Numbered from the stretch's first letter, positions 1-5,705 are shown. The stretch is 6,634 bases of DNA from an archaeon (GCA_021822995.1 JAKAPN010000065.1:1-6634); one strand, 5' to 3'. Notes: a model not told the origin generated them from the letters alone. Translations and numbers: made by a program.

Positions 1-157
1 CTCCCACGTCCTTGAGCATCTTTTCCACCAGGACGCTGCACTCCTCGACCCCCTCGTGCCTCGCCGACACGCTCCGCTGCGCCGCCAGGCGAACGATGTC
101 TTTCGCGAAGCCGTCGAGGTGCTCGCCTACGTACTTCGAGTATTTCTCGTCTACCAA
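1..157 (-). CDS. M20-family metallopeptidase, N-terminal fragment (runs off the left edge)
   Basis: The minus frame reads 52 residues before the window ends, beginning (M)VDEKYSKYV and including RLAAQRSVSARHEGVEEC. This matches the usual opening of M20 zinc peptidases (dipeptidase, ArgE/DapE, carboxypeptidase types): a helix, then an R-x-x-SVSA segment and an E-E-C/A helix. The metal ligands and catalytic residues lie beyond the window, so the substrate cannot be told. No ATG exists in frame upstream. The only start that fits the family's N-terminus is TTG at 157, a codon also used by other genes here. A TATA-like GTTTAT at 190-195 lies about 35 bp upstream, so the gene probably has its own promoter and is not simply the tail of the copper operon, whose last stop is 54 bp away. 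Family assignment rests on a short N-terminal stretch. Confidence 0.72.
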   Translation of the reverse strand, partial: MVDEKYSKYVGEHLDGFAKDIVRLAAQRSVSARHEGVEECSVLVEKMLKDVG

Positions 158-189
158 GGGTGTCTTCCGCCGTGTGGCCTGAAGGGGAG

Positions 190-195
190 ATAAAC
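190..195 (-). promoter_or_regulatory. Possible TATA box of the M20 peptidase gene
   Basis: The minus strand reads CGTTTATC here, an AT-rich patch in GC-rich surroundings. It lies in the 54-bp gap after the HMA gene and about 35 bp ahead of the TTG at 157. That is a little far for a leaderless transcript, so a short leader is likely. Assigned by position and composition only. Confidence 0.35.
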
Positions 196-211
196 GTTCG
201 AGCGGCAGCCT

Positions 212-451
212 TCAGTCCTTTCTTACGAGGTTGTTCGAGTATCCGGTCCGCTTTATCGCTTCGGCTATCTTCTCCGGCCCCAGCTTCGTCGGGTCGTAGT
301 CTACGAAGACCTGGTTCAGCATTATCGAGCTCCTGACCGTCTCGACGCCGTCCAGCGCCGCCACCTGCTTCTCGATCGCCAGCGCGCAGGTGACGCAGCT
401 CGCGCCTCTCACCGAGTACACAGCCCTGGCGGGCTTCGGGGGGTCGCTCAT
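212..451 (-). CDS. Small HMA-domain copper chaperone (CopZ-like)
   Basis: This 79-residue protein is essentially one heavy-metal-associated domain. It has an N-terminal strand (AVYSVRGAS), the metal-binding C19-V-T-C22 at the start of the first helix, a second strand and helix, and a C-terminal RTGY loop typical of the fold. It most likely carries Cu+ in the cytosol and delivers it to CopA, the product of the gene just upstream. The start is well fixed: ATG at 451 overlaps the copA stop in an ATGA, and a strong archaeal Shine-Dalgarno sequence lies 9 nt upstream inside copA. The two proteins are therefore translationally coupled. The usual GMTCxxC reads GASCVTC here, so the Met two residues before the first Cys is Ala. 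This CopA has no HMA domain of its own, so the protein may replace the missing N-terminal metal-binding domain. Confidence 0.9.
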   Translation of the reverse strand: MSDPPKPARAVYSVRGASCVTCALAIEKQVAALDGVETVRSSIMLNQVFVDYDPTKLGPEKIAEAIKRTGYSNNLVRKD

Positions 452-2544
452 GCGGCCGCGTCACCCCACGGCCTGAACCTGAACAGCAAGAGCGAGTTTC
501 CGATGACCGTGACGGAGCTTATCGCCATCGCGCCTGCTGCGAGGAACGGGAGGTAAGCGTACATCTGCACGCCAAAGAACGGGGTGAGCGCTCCTGCCGC
601 GACGGGGATGAGCGCCGCGTTGTAGGCGAACGCCCAGAAGAGGTTCTGCTTGATCTTCGCGACGGTCTTCCGGCTCAGCGCGATCGCCGTGGCCGCGCCC
701 CGGAGGTCTTCCGTGACGAGCACCACTCCGCCCGACTCCTTGGCGATGTCCGTCCCGCTCCCGATCGCCACCCCCACGTCTGCCCTCGCCAGCGCGGGGG
801 CGTCGTTGATCCCGTCTCCAACCATCGCGACGACCCTCCCCTCCTTCTGCAGCGCTTCGATTTCGAGCTCCTTCTGCTGCGGCGCGACGTCCGCGACGAA
901 CCTCGAAATCCCCAGGCTCCGAGCGATAGCAGCCGCCGTCCGGCTGTTGTCTCCGGTGATCATGACTACTTCGATCCCCATCTCTTTCATCGCCGACACG
1001 GTCCGCACCGCCGACGGCTTCAGGGTGTCGGCGACCGCGATGACTCCGGCCACCCTGTTGCCGCGCGCGAGGAGCATAGCAGTCTGCCCCTCCCCCTCAA
1101 GGCGCTGGAGTTCCGGCTCCAGAGACGTAACGTCTGCCCCCAGCTTGGCCATCATCTTCCTGTTCCCGATGGCGACGAGTCCCCCATCAACGGCAGCCGC
1201 GACCCCTTCCCCAGCCGTGGATTGGAACCCCTCTGCTGCTGACAGGGTTATGGACCTCGCAGCGGCTTCTTTCAGGATCGCCCCCGCAAGGGGGTGCTCC
1301 GACCCCTTCTCCACCGAAGCCGCGAGCCGGAGAATCTCCTCCGCCGTCTCCTCTCCGGCCGGTACTACCGCTGTAACAGCGGGCCTTCCGACGGTAAGGG
1401 TCCCGGTCTTGTCGAACACGACCGTGTCCACCTTCCCCGCGCGTTCGAGCTGGTCCCCTCCTTTGATCAGCACCCCATTCTGGGCGCCCTTGCTCGTCCC
1501 CACCAACAGCGCAGCCGGAGTGGCTACGCCGAGGGCGCAGGGGCAGGCCACCACCACTACGGAGACGAAGGCAAGGGTCGCGAAGTCGACGCCGATGTGC
1601 CCGACGAAGTACCAGGCGAGCCCTGCGGCAGTTGCCGCCAAGACCACGGTCGGGACGAATATCGAAGCGACCCTGTCTGCCATCCGCTGGATCGGCGCCC
1701 TCCCGACCTGGGCCTCCTCTACGAGCCTCACGATCTGCGCAAGCGCCGTGTCCTGGCCTACCTTTGCGGCTCTCACTTTGAGCAGCCCACCGCCGTTGAT
1801 CGTAGCTCCGATGACAGCGTCCCCTGGTCTCTTTTCTGCGGGGATGCTCTCCCCCGTTATCATCGACTCGTCAACCGCCGACACCCCCTCGAGCACGACG
1901 GAGTCGACCGGGACCTTCTCTCCAGGCCGGACGAGGAGCAGGTCGCCGACCGCGACTTCCTCGATTGGGACCTCCGATTCAACTCCGTCCCGCAGCCTGT
2001 GAGCCTTCATTGGTTGCAGGGCGAGCAGCTGCCTGACCGCGGCCGAGGCCCTCCACTTTGTGAAGTGCTCCAGGTACCTCCCGGCCAGGACCAGCGTGAC
2101 TATCACAGCGGAGGTGTCGAAGTATACCCCTGAAAACGGGAAAGCTCCGGGGAAGAACGTGACCACAGCAGAATACCCGAAGGCGGCCGAAGTCCCCAAC
2201 GCTACGAGGACGTCCATGTTCCCCATCCTGTTCCTGATGCTGTCGTAGGTCCCTCTGTAGAACCGCCACCCGACCCCGAACTGGACAGGAGCCGCGAGCA
2301 GGAGGAGGGTGAAATCTTGCATCCTACCGGCGAGGACAGAAGTGTACGTGAGGAGGAGGATGGGCACGGTGAGCGCCGCGGCCGCAGCCACGGAGAACTC
2401 GAGCCTCCTGACCTCGGCCTCGGGTGCCAGGAACTCCGTCTTGCACGACTCGCTGCAGAAGTAATAGGTCACCCCTCTCGATTCCGCCTTGAGCTCCGCG
2501 GTCTCTTCGTCGACGAACATCCCGCAGACCGGATCCTTGGCCAT
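448..2544 (-). CDS. copA: Cu+-exporting P1B-type ATPase with N-terminal YHS/TRASH module
   Basis: This 698-residue protein couples ATP hydrolysis to export of Cu+ across the cytoplasmic membrane. Residues 1-40 form a YHS/TRASH metal-binding module (KDPVCGM, with C7, C30 and C34). Membrane helices follow from about 48, and the actuator domain carries TGES at 230-233. The CPC copper site in TM6 is at 334-336. The P-domain has DKTGT at 378-382 with D378 phosphorylated, the N-domain SEHP motif is at 415-418, and GDGINDAP is at 576-583. YN at 641-642 and MAISS at 673-677 in the last two helices are the other Cu+ ligands, which marks this as P1B-1 (Cu+/Ag+) rather than Zn or Cu2+. All motifs are intact. 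It is unusual in lacking an N-terminal HMA domain; HMA is instead a separate coupled gene downstream. The ATG at 2544 begins the YHS module exactly as in the neighbouring 48-residue protein. It lies 40 bp after the regulator gene, with its own TATA-like box and candidate operator. Confidence 0.97.
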   Translation of the reverse strand: MAKDPVCGMFVDEETAELKAESRGVTYYFCSESCKTEFLAPEAEVRRLEFSVAAAAALTVPILLLTYTSVLAGRMQDFTLLLLAAPVQFGVGWRFYRGTYDSIRNRMGNMDVLVALGTSAAFGYSAVVTFFPGAFPFSGVYFDTSAVIVTLVLAGRYLEHFTKWRASAAVRQLLALQPMKAHRLRDGVESEVPIEEVAVGDLLLVRPGEKVPVDSVVLEGVSAVDESMITGESIPAEKRPGDAVIGATINGGGLLKVRAAKVGQDTALAQIVRLVEEAQVGRAPIQRMADRVASIFVPTVVLAATAAGLAWYFVGHIGVDFATLAFVSVVVVACPCALGVATPAALLVGTSKGAQNGVLIKGGDQLERAGKVDTVVFDKTGTLTVGRPAVTAVVPAGEETAEEILRLAASVEKGSEHPLAGAILKEAAARSITLSAAEGFQSTAGEGVAAAVDGGLVAIGNRKMMAKLGADVTSLEPELQRLEGEGQTAMLLARGNRVAGVIAVADTLKPSAVRTVSAMKEMGIEVVMITGDNSRTAAAIARSLGISRFVADVAPQQKELEIEALQKEGRVVAMVGDGINDAPALARADVGVAIGSGTDIAKESGGVVLVTEDLRGAATAIALSRKTVAKIKQNLFWAFAYNAALIPVAAGALTPFFGVQMYAYLPFLAAGAMAISSVTVIGNSLLLFRFRPWGDAAA
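461..467 (-). promoter_or_regulatory. Ribosome binding site for the HMA gene, inside copA
   Basis: The minus strand reads GGGGTGA, a close match to the archaeal Shine-Dalgarno GGTGA, with 9 nt between it and the ATG at 451. It lies within the last codons of copA. It supports the ATG at 451 as the HMA start and shows that this organism uses Shine-Dalgarno initiation for internal operon genes, while first genes look leaderless. Confidence 0.72.
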
Positions 2545-2570
2545 CTTCTTTCCCTATGGTACAGGCGGTG

Positions 2571-2577
2571 CTAAATT
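2571..2577 (-). promoter_or_regulatory. TATA-like box of copA
   Basis: AATTTAG on the minus strand is centred about 30 bp upstream of the copA ATG (2544), in the 40-bp gap after the regulator gene. This spacing would place the transcript start within a few bases of the ATG. It lies 5 bp downstream of a 16-bp inverted repeat. CopA could thus be transcribed from here as well as by read-through from the regulator promoter. Confidence 0.5.
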
Positions 2578-2582
2578 CTCCC

Positions 2583-2598
2583 GTTTACGGATGTAAAG
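2583..2598 (-). promoter_or_regulatory. Candidate metal-regulator operator, copA copy
   Basis: The minus strand reads CTTTACATCCGTAAAC, an inverted repeat with TTTAC/GTAAA arms around 4 bp. It is 14/16 identical to the site at 3258-3273. It overlaps the regulator's last codons (Leu-His-Pro-stop) and stands 5 bp upstream of the copA TATA-like box, where it would cover the TFB recognition element. The likely binder is the Lrp-TRASH protein encoded alongside; that is inference from position and repetition. Confidence 0.6.
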
Positions 2599-3226
2599 CG
2601 GTTCTCCTGAGCTTCGCACGCGCCGCGGCCAGCTCTCCGCCGTGCTTGCTGGCATAGGACTTCCTGCACGTGCTGCAGCAGAAGTAATGGCTGGTCTGGC
2701 CCACCCTGATCGAATGGGGTCGGTCCGAGCGCACTTCTTGGTGGCAGTAATCGCACCTGAACTTCAGCGACGCCGCCCTGGGGACCCGCACCCTAGATGC
2801 GTCCTTAATCGACTTCGTGACCACGTCAGAGGAGACCACCCTCCACCCCGAAGGGGCAGAAAGCCTGTCCTCTACGAACGTCTCCACTTCCGCGAGGTCA
2901 TCCACACCGAGCCTGACGAGGAGATTCCCCTCGCCCGCAGTCATGTACACCCCCTCCACTTCGGGTAGCCTGGCGAGCGCTTCCGACGCCGCTCCTGCCT
3001 TCTCCGCTGGGACCCTGAGCCTTACGAAGGCTGCCACCTGAGGTGACGCAGAAGGGTCGAGGACCGGCGCGAAACCCCTGATGAGCCCTCCCCTCCGCAT
3101 CCTTGCCAGGCGCATGGAGACTGTCGGGGCCGTGAGCGACGTCCTGGCTGCGACTTCTCTGAGCGACGCCCGCCCGTCTTTCAGCAGGACCTCAAGGATC
3201 GCCGTGTCTTTCTCGTCCAGTTTCAA
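2585..3226 (-). CDS. Lrp/AsnC-type transcription regulator with C-terminal TRASH metal-sensing domain (CopT/CopR-like)
   Basis: This 213-residue protein has three parts. Residues 1-55 are an Lrp/AsnC winged helix-turn-helix (KLDEKDTAILEVLLKDGRAS, then SLREVAARTSLTAPTVSMRL and the GLIRGF wing). Residues about 62-140 are an AsnC-like ligand/oligomerisation domain. Residues about 156-192 are a TRASH domain with C158-x2-C161 and H180-Y-F-C183-C-x2-C187. Known relatives are the Sulfolobus copper regulator of the copTMA (copRTA) cluster and the Halobacterium Lrp-TRASH protein that controls a copper ATPase. The inferred role is a cytosolic Cu sensor controlling copA and, probably, its own gene and the divergent YHS gene. 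The start is TTG at 3226: there is no in-frame ATG upstream, and the family's N-terminus begins right here. A TATA-like box 24-29 bp upstream makes the mRNA probably leaderless. A basic tail follows the TRASH domain, and its last codons are part of the second candidate operator. Confidence 0.92.
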   Translation of the reverse strand: MKLDEKDTAILEVLLKDGRASLREVAARTSLTAPTVSMRLARMRRGGLIRGFAPVLDPSASPQVAAFVRLRVPAEKAGAASEALARLPEVEGVYMTAGEGNLLVRLGVDDLAEVETFVEDRLSAPSGWRVVSSDVVTKSIKDASRVRVPRAASLKFRCDYCHQEVRSDRPHSIRVGQTSHYFCCSTCRKSYASKHGGELAAARAKLRRTALHP

Positions 3227-3249
3227 CGGGGTGCGACCGGCTCTGGCTG

Positions 3250-3255
3250 TTAAAA
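3250..3255 (-). promoter_or_regulatory. TATA-like box of the Lrp-TRASH regulator
   Basis: The minus strand reads TCTTTTAAC across this site. It lies 24-29 bp upstream of the TTG start at 3226, the spacing expected for a leaderless archaeal transcript. The candidate operator begins 2 bp further upstream. Confidence 0.55.
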
Positions 3256-3257
3256 GA

Positions 3258-3273
3258 CTTTACGAATGTAAAG
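3258..3273. promoter_or_regulatory. Candidate metal-regulator operator in the divergent regulator/YHS promoter region
   Basis: CTTTACGAATGTAAAG is an inverted repeat with 6-bp arms (CTTTAC/GTAAAG) around GAAT. It lies between two diverging TATA-like boxes, 2 bp from the regulator's (3250-3255) and 9 bp from that of the small YHS gene (3283-3289). One bound protein could therefore control both directions. Its near-copy stands ahead of copA at 2583-2598. Confidence 0.65.
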
Positions 3274-3282
3274 CAGAACCGT

Positions 3283-3289
3283 CAAATAA
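3283..3289 (+). promoter_or_regulatory. TATA-like box of the small YHS gene
   Basis: CAAATAA is the only AT-rich patch ahead of the ATG at 3317 apart from the operator. It is centred about 31 bp upstream, giving a leaderless or very short-leader transcript. Assigned by spacing and composition. Confidence 0.45.
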
Positions 3290-3316
3290 CCCGGGCCCAG
3301 TGTCCGCCTGATCATC

Positions 3317-3463
3317 ATGCAGAAAGACCCAGTCTGTGGAATGTCAGTTGACGAAAAGAAGGCAACCCTGAAGCTGGAGCATGGAGGCGCCACCTTCTAC
3401 TTCTGCTCGGCGGGGTGCAGGGCAGCGTTCGAAAAGGACCCCCACAAATTCATCAGCCATTAG
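3317..3463 (+). CDS. Stand-alone YHS/TRASH metal-binding protein, 48 residues (CopM-like)
   Basis: The frame from ATG at 3317 to TAG at 3461-3463 encodes a protein that is nothing but one YHS/TRASH module: KDPVCGM near the N-terminus, then FYFCSAGC, giving C7, C30 and C34 as likely metal ligands. It is 23/38 identical without gaps to the N-terminus of CopA, with the same cysteine spacing. Small TRASH proteins next to copA (CopM, or CopT in the other nomenclature) are known in Sulfolobus and thought to be copper metallochaperones, so a cytosolic Cu+ carrier or buffer is likely. It diverges from the regulator gene and shares the intergenic region with the operator at 3258-3273, which suggests copper-responsive expression. 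Its extreme shortness means automatic gene callers can miss it; domain conservation makes it convincing. Confidence 0.9.
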   Translation: MQKDPVCGMSVDEKKATLKLEHGGATFYFCSAGCRAAFEKDPHKFISH

Positions 3464-3509
3464 GCGCTCGTCCTTCCGCGGTTGCCAACTGTGAGAATCG
3501 CCCGTCCCA

Positions 3510-3516
3510 CTTAAAC
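3510..3516 (+). promoter_or_regulatory. TATA-like box of the malic enzyme transcript
   Basis: CTTAAAC lies in the otherwise GC-rich 112-bp gap between the YHS gene and the malic enzyme. A transcript would start about 25 bp downstream, near 3538-3541. This is 35 bp ahead of the first malic enzyme start and right at an out-of-frame ATG (3541). Confidence 0.45.
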
Positions 3517-3540
3517 GCACGACGCGGGTCCGGGGCCAGA

Positions 3541-3579
3541 ATGGGAGAGGCAGGCGTGCCCGCGGGGCCGAGCCAATGA
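3541..3579 (+). other. Possible 12-residue leader ORF ahead of the malic enzyme
   Basis: ATG at 3541 opens a frame for MGEAGVPAGPSQ that stops at TGA 3577-3579, overlapping the malic enzyme ATG at 3576 (ATGA). The ATG falls about where the transcript should begin from the TATA-like box at 3510-3516. It could be a leaderless short ORF that passes ribosomes to the enzyme start. No conservation can be judged here, so chance is a real alternative. Confidence 0.25.
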
Positions 3580-4988
3580 GCCACAGGAGGCGCGGCCAGC
3601 GGCTCGTCCAGCCGCAGGTCGAAAGCGGAAATATGGGTGAAACGAGGCATGCTGACGCCTTGAAGGGGACACCGACGGCCGACTCTTCGCGGAAGGCCCT
3701 GTCTTACTCGAAGTTCTACGCGGGGAAGGTGGGGTTCGCGCCCAAGGTTCCTGTGAGGTCTCTGGAGGACTTCTCTATCTGGTACACCCCTGGGGTCGCC
3801 GCAGTCTCAAAGGCCATCGAGGCGGACCCGGAGCTCTCGTTCGAGTATACGGGGAGGTGGAACACCATAGCCGTGGTGACCGACGGCACCAGGGTCCTTG
3901 GATTGGGGAACATAGGGCCCGAGGGGGCGCTGCCGGTGATGGAAGGCAAGGCGCTGATCTACAATTTTCTTGGCGGGGTGAACGCGATGCCGCTTCCGGT
4001 TAAGGTGAAGAGCCAGGACGAGCTCATCTCTTTCGTGAGCGCGCTCGAGCCTTCCATGGGAGGGGTGAACCTCGAGGACATCGAATCCCCGAAGTGCTTC
4101 GAGGTGCTCGAACGGCTCAGGGGGGAGATGAAGATACCAGTCTGGCACGACGACCAACAGGGGACGGCAGGCGTGACCCTGGCTGCCCTCTACAACGCGC
4201 TCGAGCTTACGGGCCGGAAGCTCCGCGGGTCCAGGATAGTGCTGTTCGGTGCTGGGGCCGCGAACGTGGCCGCGGAGCGGCTCCTGGTCCAGGCTGGAGC
4301 GGACCCGAAGGACATTACCGTCCTTGACTCGAAGGGCATCCTCCATCCTGAGAGGGAAGACATCGACCAGCTCATGCTCAAGAACAGGTGGAAGTACGAC
4401 ATCGCCATCCGCACAAACGGGGACAGGAGGACGGGGGGGCTGAAAGAGGCGCTAAAAGGCGCCGACGCCCTGGTCGCTGCAGCCGGTCAGGGGCCGAAGA
4501 TGATCAAACCAGACGAGATCTCCGTGATGAACAGGCGGGCGATAGCCTTCTTCCTGGCGAACCCCGTACCTGAAATGCTCCCCGACGCGGCCAAGAAGGG
4601 GGGCGCGGAGATCGTGGCGACCGGCAGGTCGGACTACCCCAACCAGGTCAACAACAGCCTCCTGTTCCCCGCTGTGTTCAGGGGGGCCCTCGACGTAAGG
4701 GCGAAGACCATCACGGACGCAATGGTGATCGAGGCTGCCAAGGAGCTCGCGGCTTTCGCGCGTGAGAAGGGGATCAGCGACCATCAGATCCTCCCGACCA
4801 TGGTCCAGTGGGCAGTGTACCCGAGAGTCGCAGCCAAGGTGGGGCAGGCGGCCATCAGAGGGGGGGTAGCGAGGAAGAAGCTGAGCGCCGCCGAGTCGTT
4901 GCATACAGCCACAGCGGTGATAGAGCATTCCAGGAGGGTGATGAGCGCGCTGAGGAAGAGCGGAGTGATACTTGACCCCCCAGAATAG
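3576..4988 (+). CDS. NAD(P)-dependent malic enzyme (decarboxylating malate dehydrogenase)
   Basis: The enzyme oxidatively decarboxylates L-malate to pyruvate and CO2, making NAD(P)H in the cytosol and linking the C4 pool of the citric acid cycle to pyruvate. The 470-residue frame has the malic domain first: YTPGVA at 70-75 with the catalytic Tyr, TDGTRVLGLGNIG at 102-114, EGKA with the probable catalytic Lys125, GGVNLEDI with metal ligands E167 and D168, and HDDQQGTA at 191-198. The NAD-binding Rossmann domain follows, with FGAGAAN at 224-230 and D251 after the second strand. ANP at 328-330 and ATGRSDYPNQVNN at 348-360 complete the site. Length and motifs fit the short prokaryotic form without a phosphotransacetylase extension. 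The start is uncertain. ATG 3576 adds a basic 19-residue extension; ATG 3633 (residue 20) is closer to the family's usual N-terminus. Neither has a clear ribosome binding site, and no TATA-like box precedes 3633. Cofactor preference cannot be settled. Confidence 0.95.
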   Translation: MSHRRRGQRLVQPQVESGNMGETRHADALKGTPTADSSRKALSYSKFYAGKVGFAPKVPVRSLEDFSIWYTPGVAAVSKAIEADPELSFEYTGRWNTIAVVTDGTRVLGLGNIGPEGALPVMEGKALIYNFLGGVNAMPLPVKVKSQDELISFVSALEPSMGGVNLEDIESPKCFEVLERLRGEMKIPVWHDDQQGTAGVTLAALYNALELTGRKLRGSRIVLFGAGAANVAAERLLVQAGADPKDITVLDSKGILHPEREDIDQLMLKNRWKYDIAIRTNGDRRTGGLKEALKGADALVAAAGQGPKMIKPDEISVMNRRAIAFFLANPVPEMLPDAAKKGGAEIVATGRSDYPNQVNNSLLFPAVFRGALDVRAKTITDAMVIEAAKELAAFAREKGISDHQILPTMVQWAVYPRVAAKVGQAAIRGGVARKKLSAAESLHTATAVIEHSRRVMSALRKSGVILDPPE

Positions 4989-5028
4989 GCGTAAATCGGG
5001 AGTCCCTGGTGCGGGAGTGGGGGAGAAG

Positions 5029-5490
5029 TTGCAGATAAGACACGCGAAGAAGGACGAGCTCGCCGCGGCTGCCGACCTGATCGTCCGGACCAAGAGGCTG
5101 AACAACGAGTTCGACCCACTGTTCGCCGTCGTCGCCGACGCGAAGCCCCGCGCCGAGAAGTACGTTCAGGCCGCTGCGGACACCCCTGGGAAGCTGCTCA
5201 TGGTCGCGGTAGAAGGCTCCAAGGTGGTGGGGGTCCTAAGGGCGGAAATCCGCGAGAGGACGTTCTACGAGCCGCTCATGCAGGGTTTCATTTCAGACTT
5301 CTACATACTCCCAGAGTACAGGCGGAAGGCCATGGGGAACGAGATGCTGGAGAAGGCGTCAGCAGAGCTCAAGAAGATGGGAGCAGAGTTCATTGTCGCC
5401 GACGTCCCCGCACAGAACGAGATCGCGAACAGGTTCTACGTCAAACGGGGCTTCCGTGCGATTTCAAGCCTTTTCGGGAAAGCGCCCTAG
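5029..5490 (+). CDS. GNAT-family N-acetyltransferase
   Basis: It probably transfers an acetyl group from acetyl-CoA to an amine; the acceptor is unknown. With the start at 5029 the protein has 153 residues. An N-terminal strand (QIRHAKKDEL) leads to a central sheet (LLMVAVEGSKVVGVLRAEI). GNAT motif A follows as ISDFYILPEYRRKAMGNEML at about 88-107, with the R-x-x-x-G pyrophosphate loop around R99-G103. Motif B is NEIANRFYVKRGF at about 130-142. The start is a choice: TTG 5029 has the GGGGGAG purine stretch just ahead and begins exactly where GNAT proteins usually do. GTG 5017 and TTG 4972 are in-frame alternatives, the latter overlapping the malic enzyme gene. It lies 40 bp downstream of the malic enzyme on the same strand, so co-transcription is plausible, although a weak TAAAT at 4992-4996 could be its own promoter. 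Its stop shares CTAG with the opposing small gene. Confidence 0.88.
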   Translation: MQIRHAKKDELAAAADLIVRTKRLNNEFDPLFAVVADAKPRAEKYVQAAADTPGKLLMVAVEGSKVVGVLRAEIRERTFYEPLMQGFISDFYILPEYRRKAMGNEMLEKASAELKKMGAEFIVADVPAQNEIANRFYVKRGFRAISSLFGKAP

Positions 5491-5639
5491 TAGTCCAGAA
5501 GTGTCCCGAGCTTCGGCTCGTTGGAGGGGCCCAGGAACATCCCGCACCGGTAGCATGCGAGGTTCTCCCCCGTCTTCACTGGCATGTGCTCTTGCGTCTT
5601 GAGACAATACGTCTCCTCAGGCACCGCGACAAGGAGCAT
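5487..5639 (-). CDS. Small Cys/His-containing protein, 50 residues, possible zinc finger
   Basis: ATG at 5639 to TAG at 5487-5489 encodes 50 residues starting MLLVAVPEETYCLKTQEHMP. It contains C12, H18 and a C29-Y-R-C32 knuckle (ENLACYRCGMFLGP), which could form a Zn site with one more ligand than a simple CxxC; no homologue is recognised. Three things support a real gene: the strong TATA-like TTAAATA 24-30 bp upstream, which suits a leaderless transcript; the compact fit between neighbours; and protein-like composition. Its stop and that of the converging acetyltransferase share the palindrome CTAG, so the genes overlap by 4 bp. A nucleic-acid-binding or protein-binding zinc finger is a guess from the Cys spacing only. 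Confidence 0.68.
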   Translation of the reverse strand: MLLVAVPEETYCLKTQEHMPVKTGENLACYRCGMFLGPSNEPKLGTLLDY

Positions 5640-5662
5640 TCTGCCCCTCGGCCCCGATGTCG

Positions 5663-5669
5663 TATTTAA
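5663..5669 (-). promoter_or_regulatory. TATA-like box of the small Cys/His protein
   Basis: The minus strand reads GGTTAAATACG, the best archaeal TATA match in the window. It is centred 27 bp upstream of the ATG at 5639, which predicts a transcript starting at or next to the start codon. Confidence 0.62.
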
Positions 5670-5679
5670 CCTTCGACGG

Positions 5680-5700
5680 CGACGACAGTCGAATTCGTCG
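5680..5700. repeat. Short inverted repeat between the membrane-protein and Cys/His-protein genes
   Basis: CGACGA and TCGTCG arms flank a 9-nt loop that includes part of the palindrome CGAATTCG. It lies 5 bp beyond the membrane protein's stop and 10 bp upstream of the TATA-like box at 5663-5669. It could be a weak RNA hairpin at the end of the upstream transcript or a protein site at the downstream promoter. No T-run follows on the minus strand, so it is not a typical terminator. Confidence 0.3.
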
Positions 5701-5705
5701 TTTGC

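Noticed and set aside
650..2002. Long open frame (450 codons) on the plus strand opposite copA
   Set aside because: It is antisense to a copA gene with every P-type ATPase motif intact. Its product is Ser/Thr/Ala/Pro-rich low-complexity sequence with no domain, as expected for a shadow frame in GC-rich DNA.
1294..2133. Second plus-strand open frame (279 codons) inside copA
   Set aside because: It is rich in Arg, His, Gly and Pro and has no recognisable fold. It overlaps the certain copA frame.
3464..3509. Possible terminator after the small YHS gene
   Set aside because: No stable hairpin with a T-run or plain oligo-T tract could be identified in this GC-rich gap.
3807..4346. Minus-strand open frame inside the malic enzyme gene
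   Set aside because: It is complementary to catalytic motifs of the malic enzyme. The predicted protein has biased composition and no domain.
4972..5028. Upstream TTG giving the acetyltransferase a 19-residue N-terminal extension overlapping the malic enzyme
   Set aside because: The extension is Gly/Pro/Arg-rich with no family counterpart. The TTG at 5029 begins at the usual first GNAT strand and follows a purine-rich stretch.
4452..5105. Minus-strand open frame spanning the malic enzyme and acetyltransferase junction
   Set aside because: It crosses two well-supported plus-strand genes and looks like no protein family. The apparent length comes from scarce stops in GC-rich DNA.
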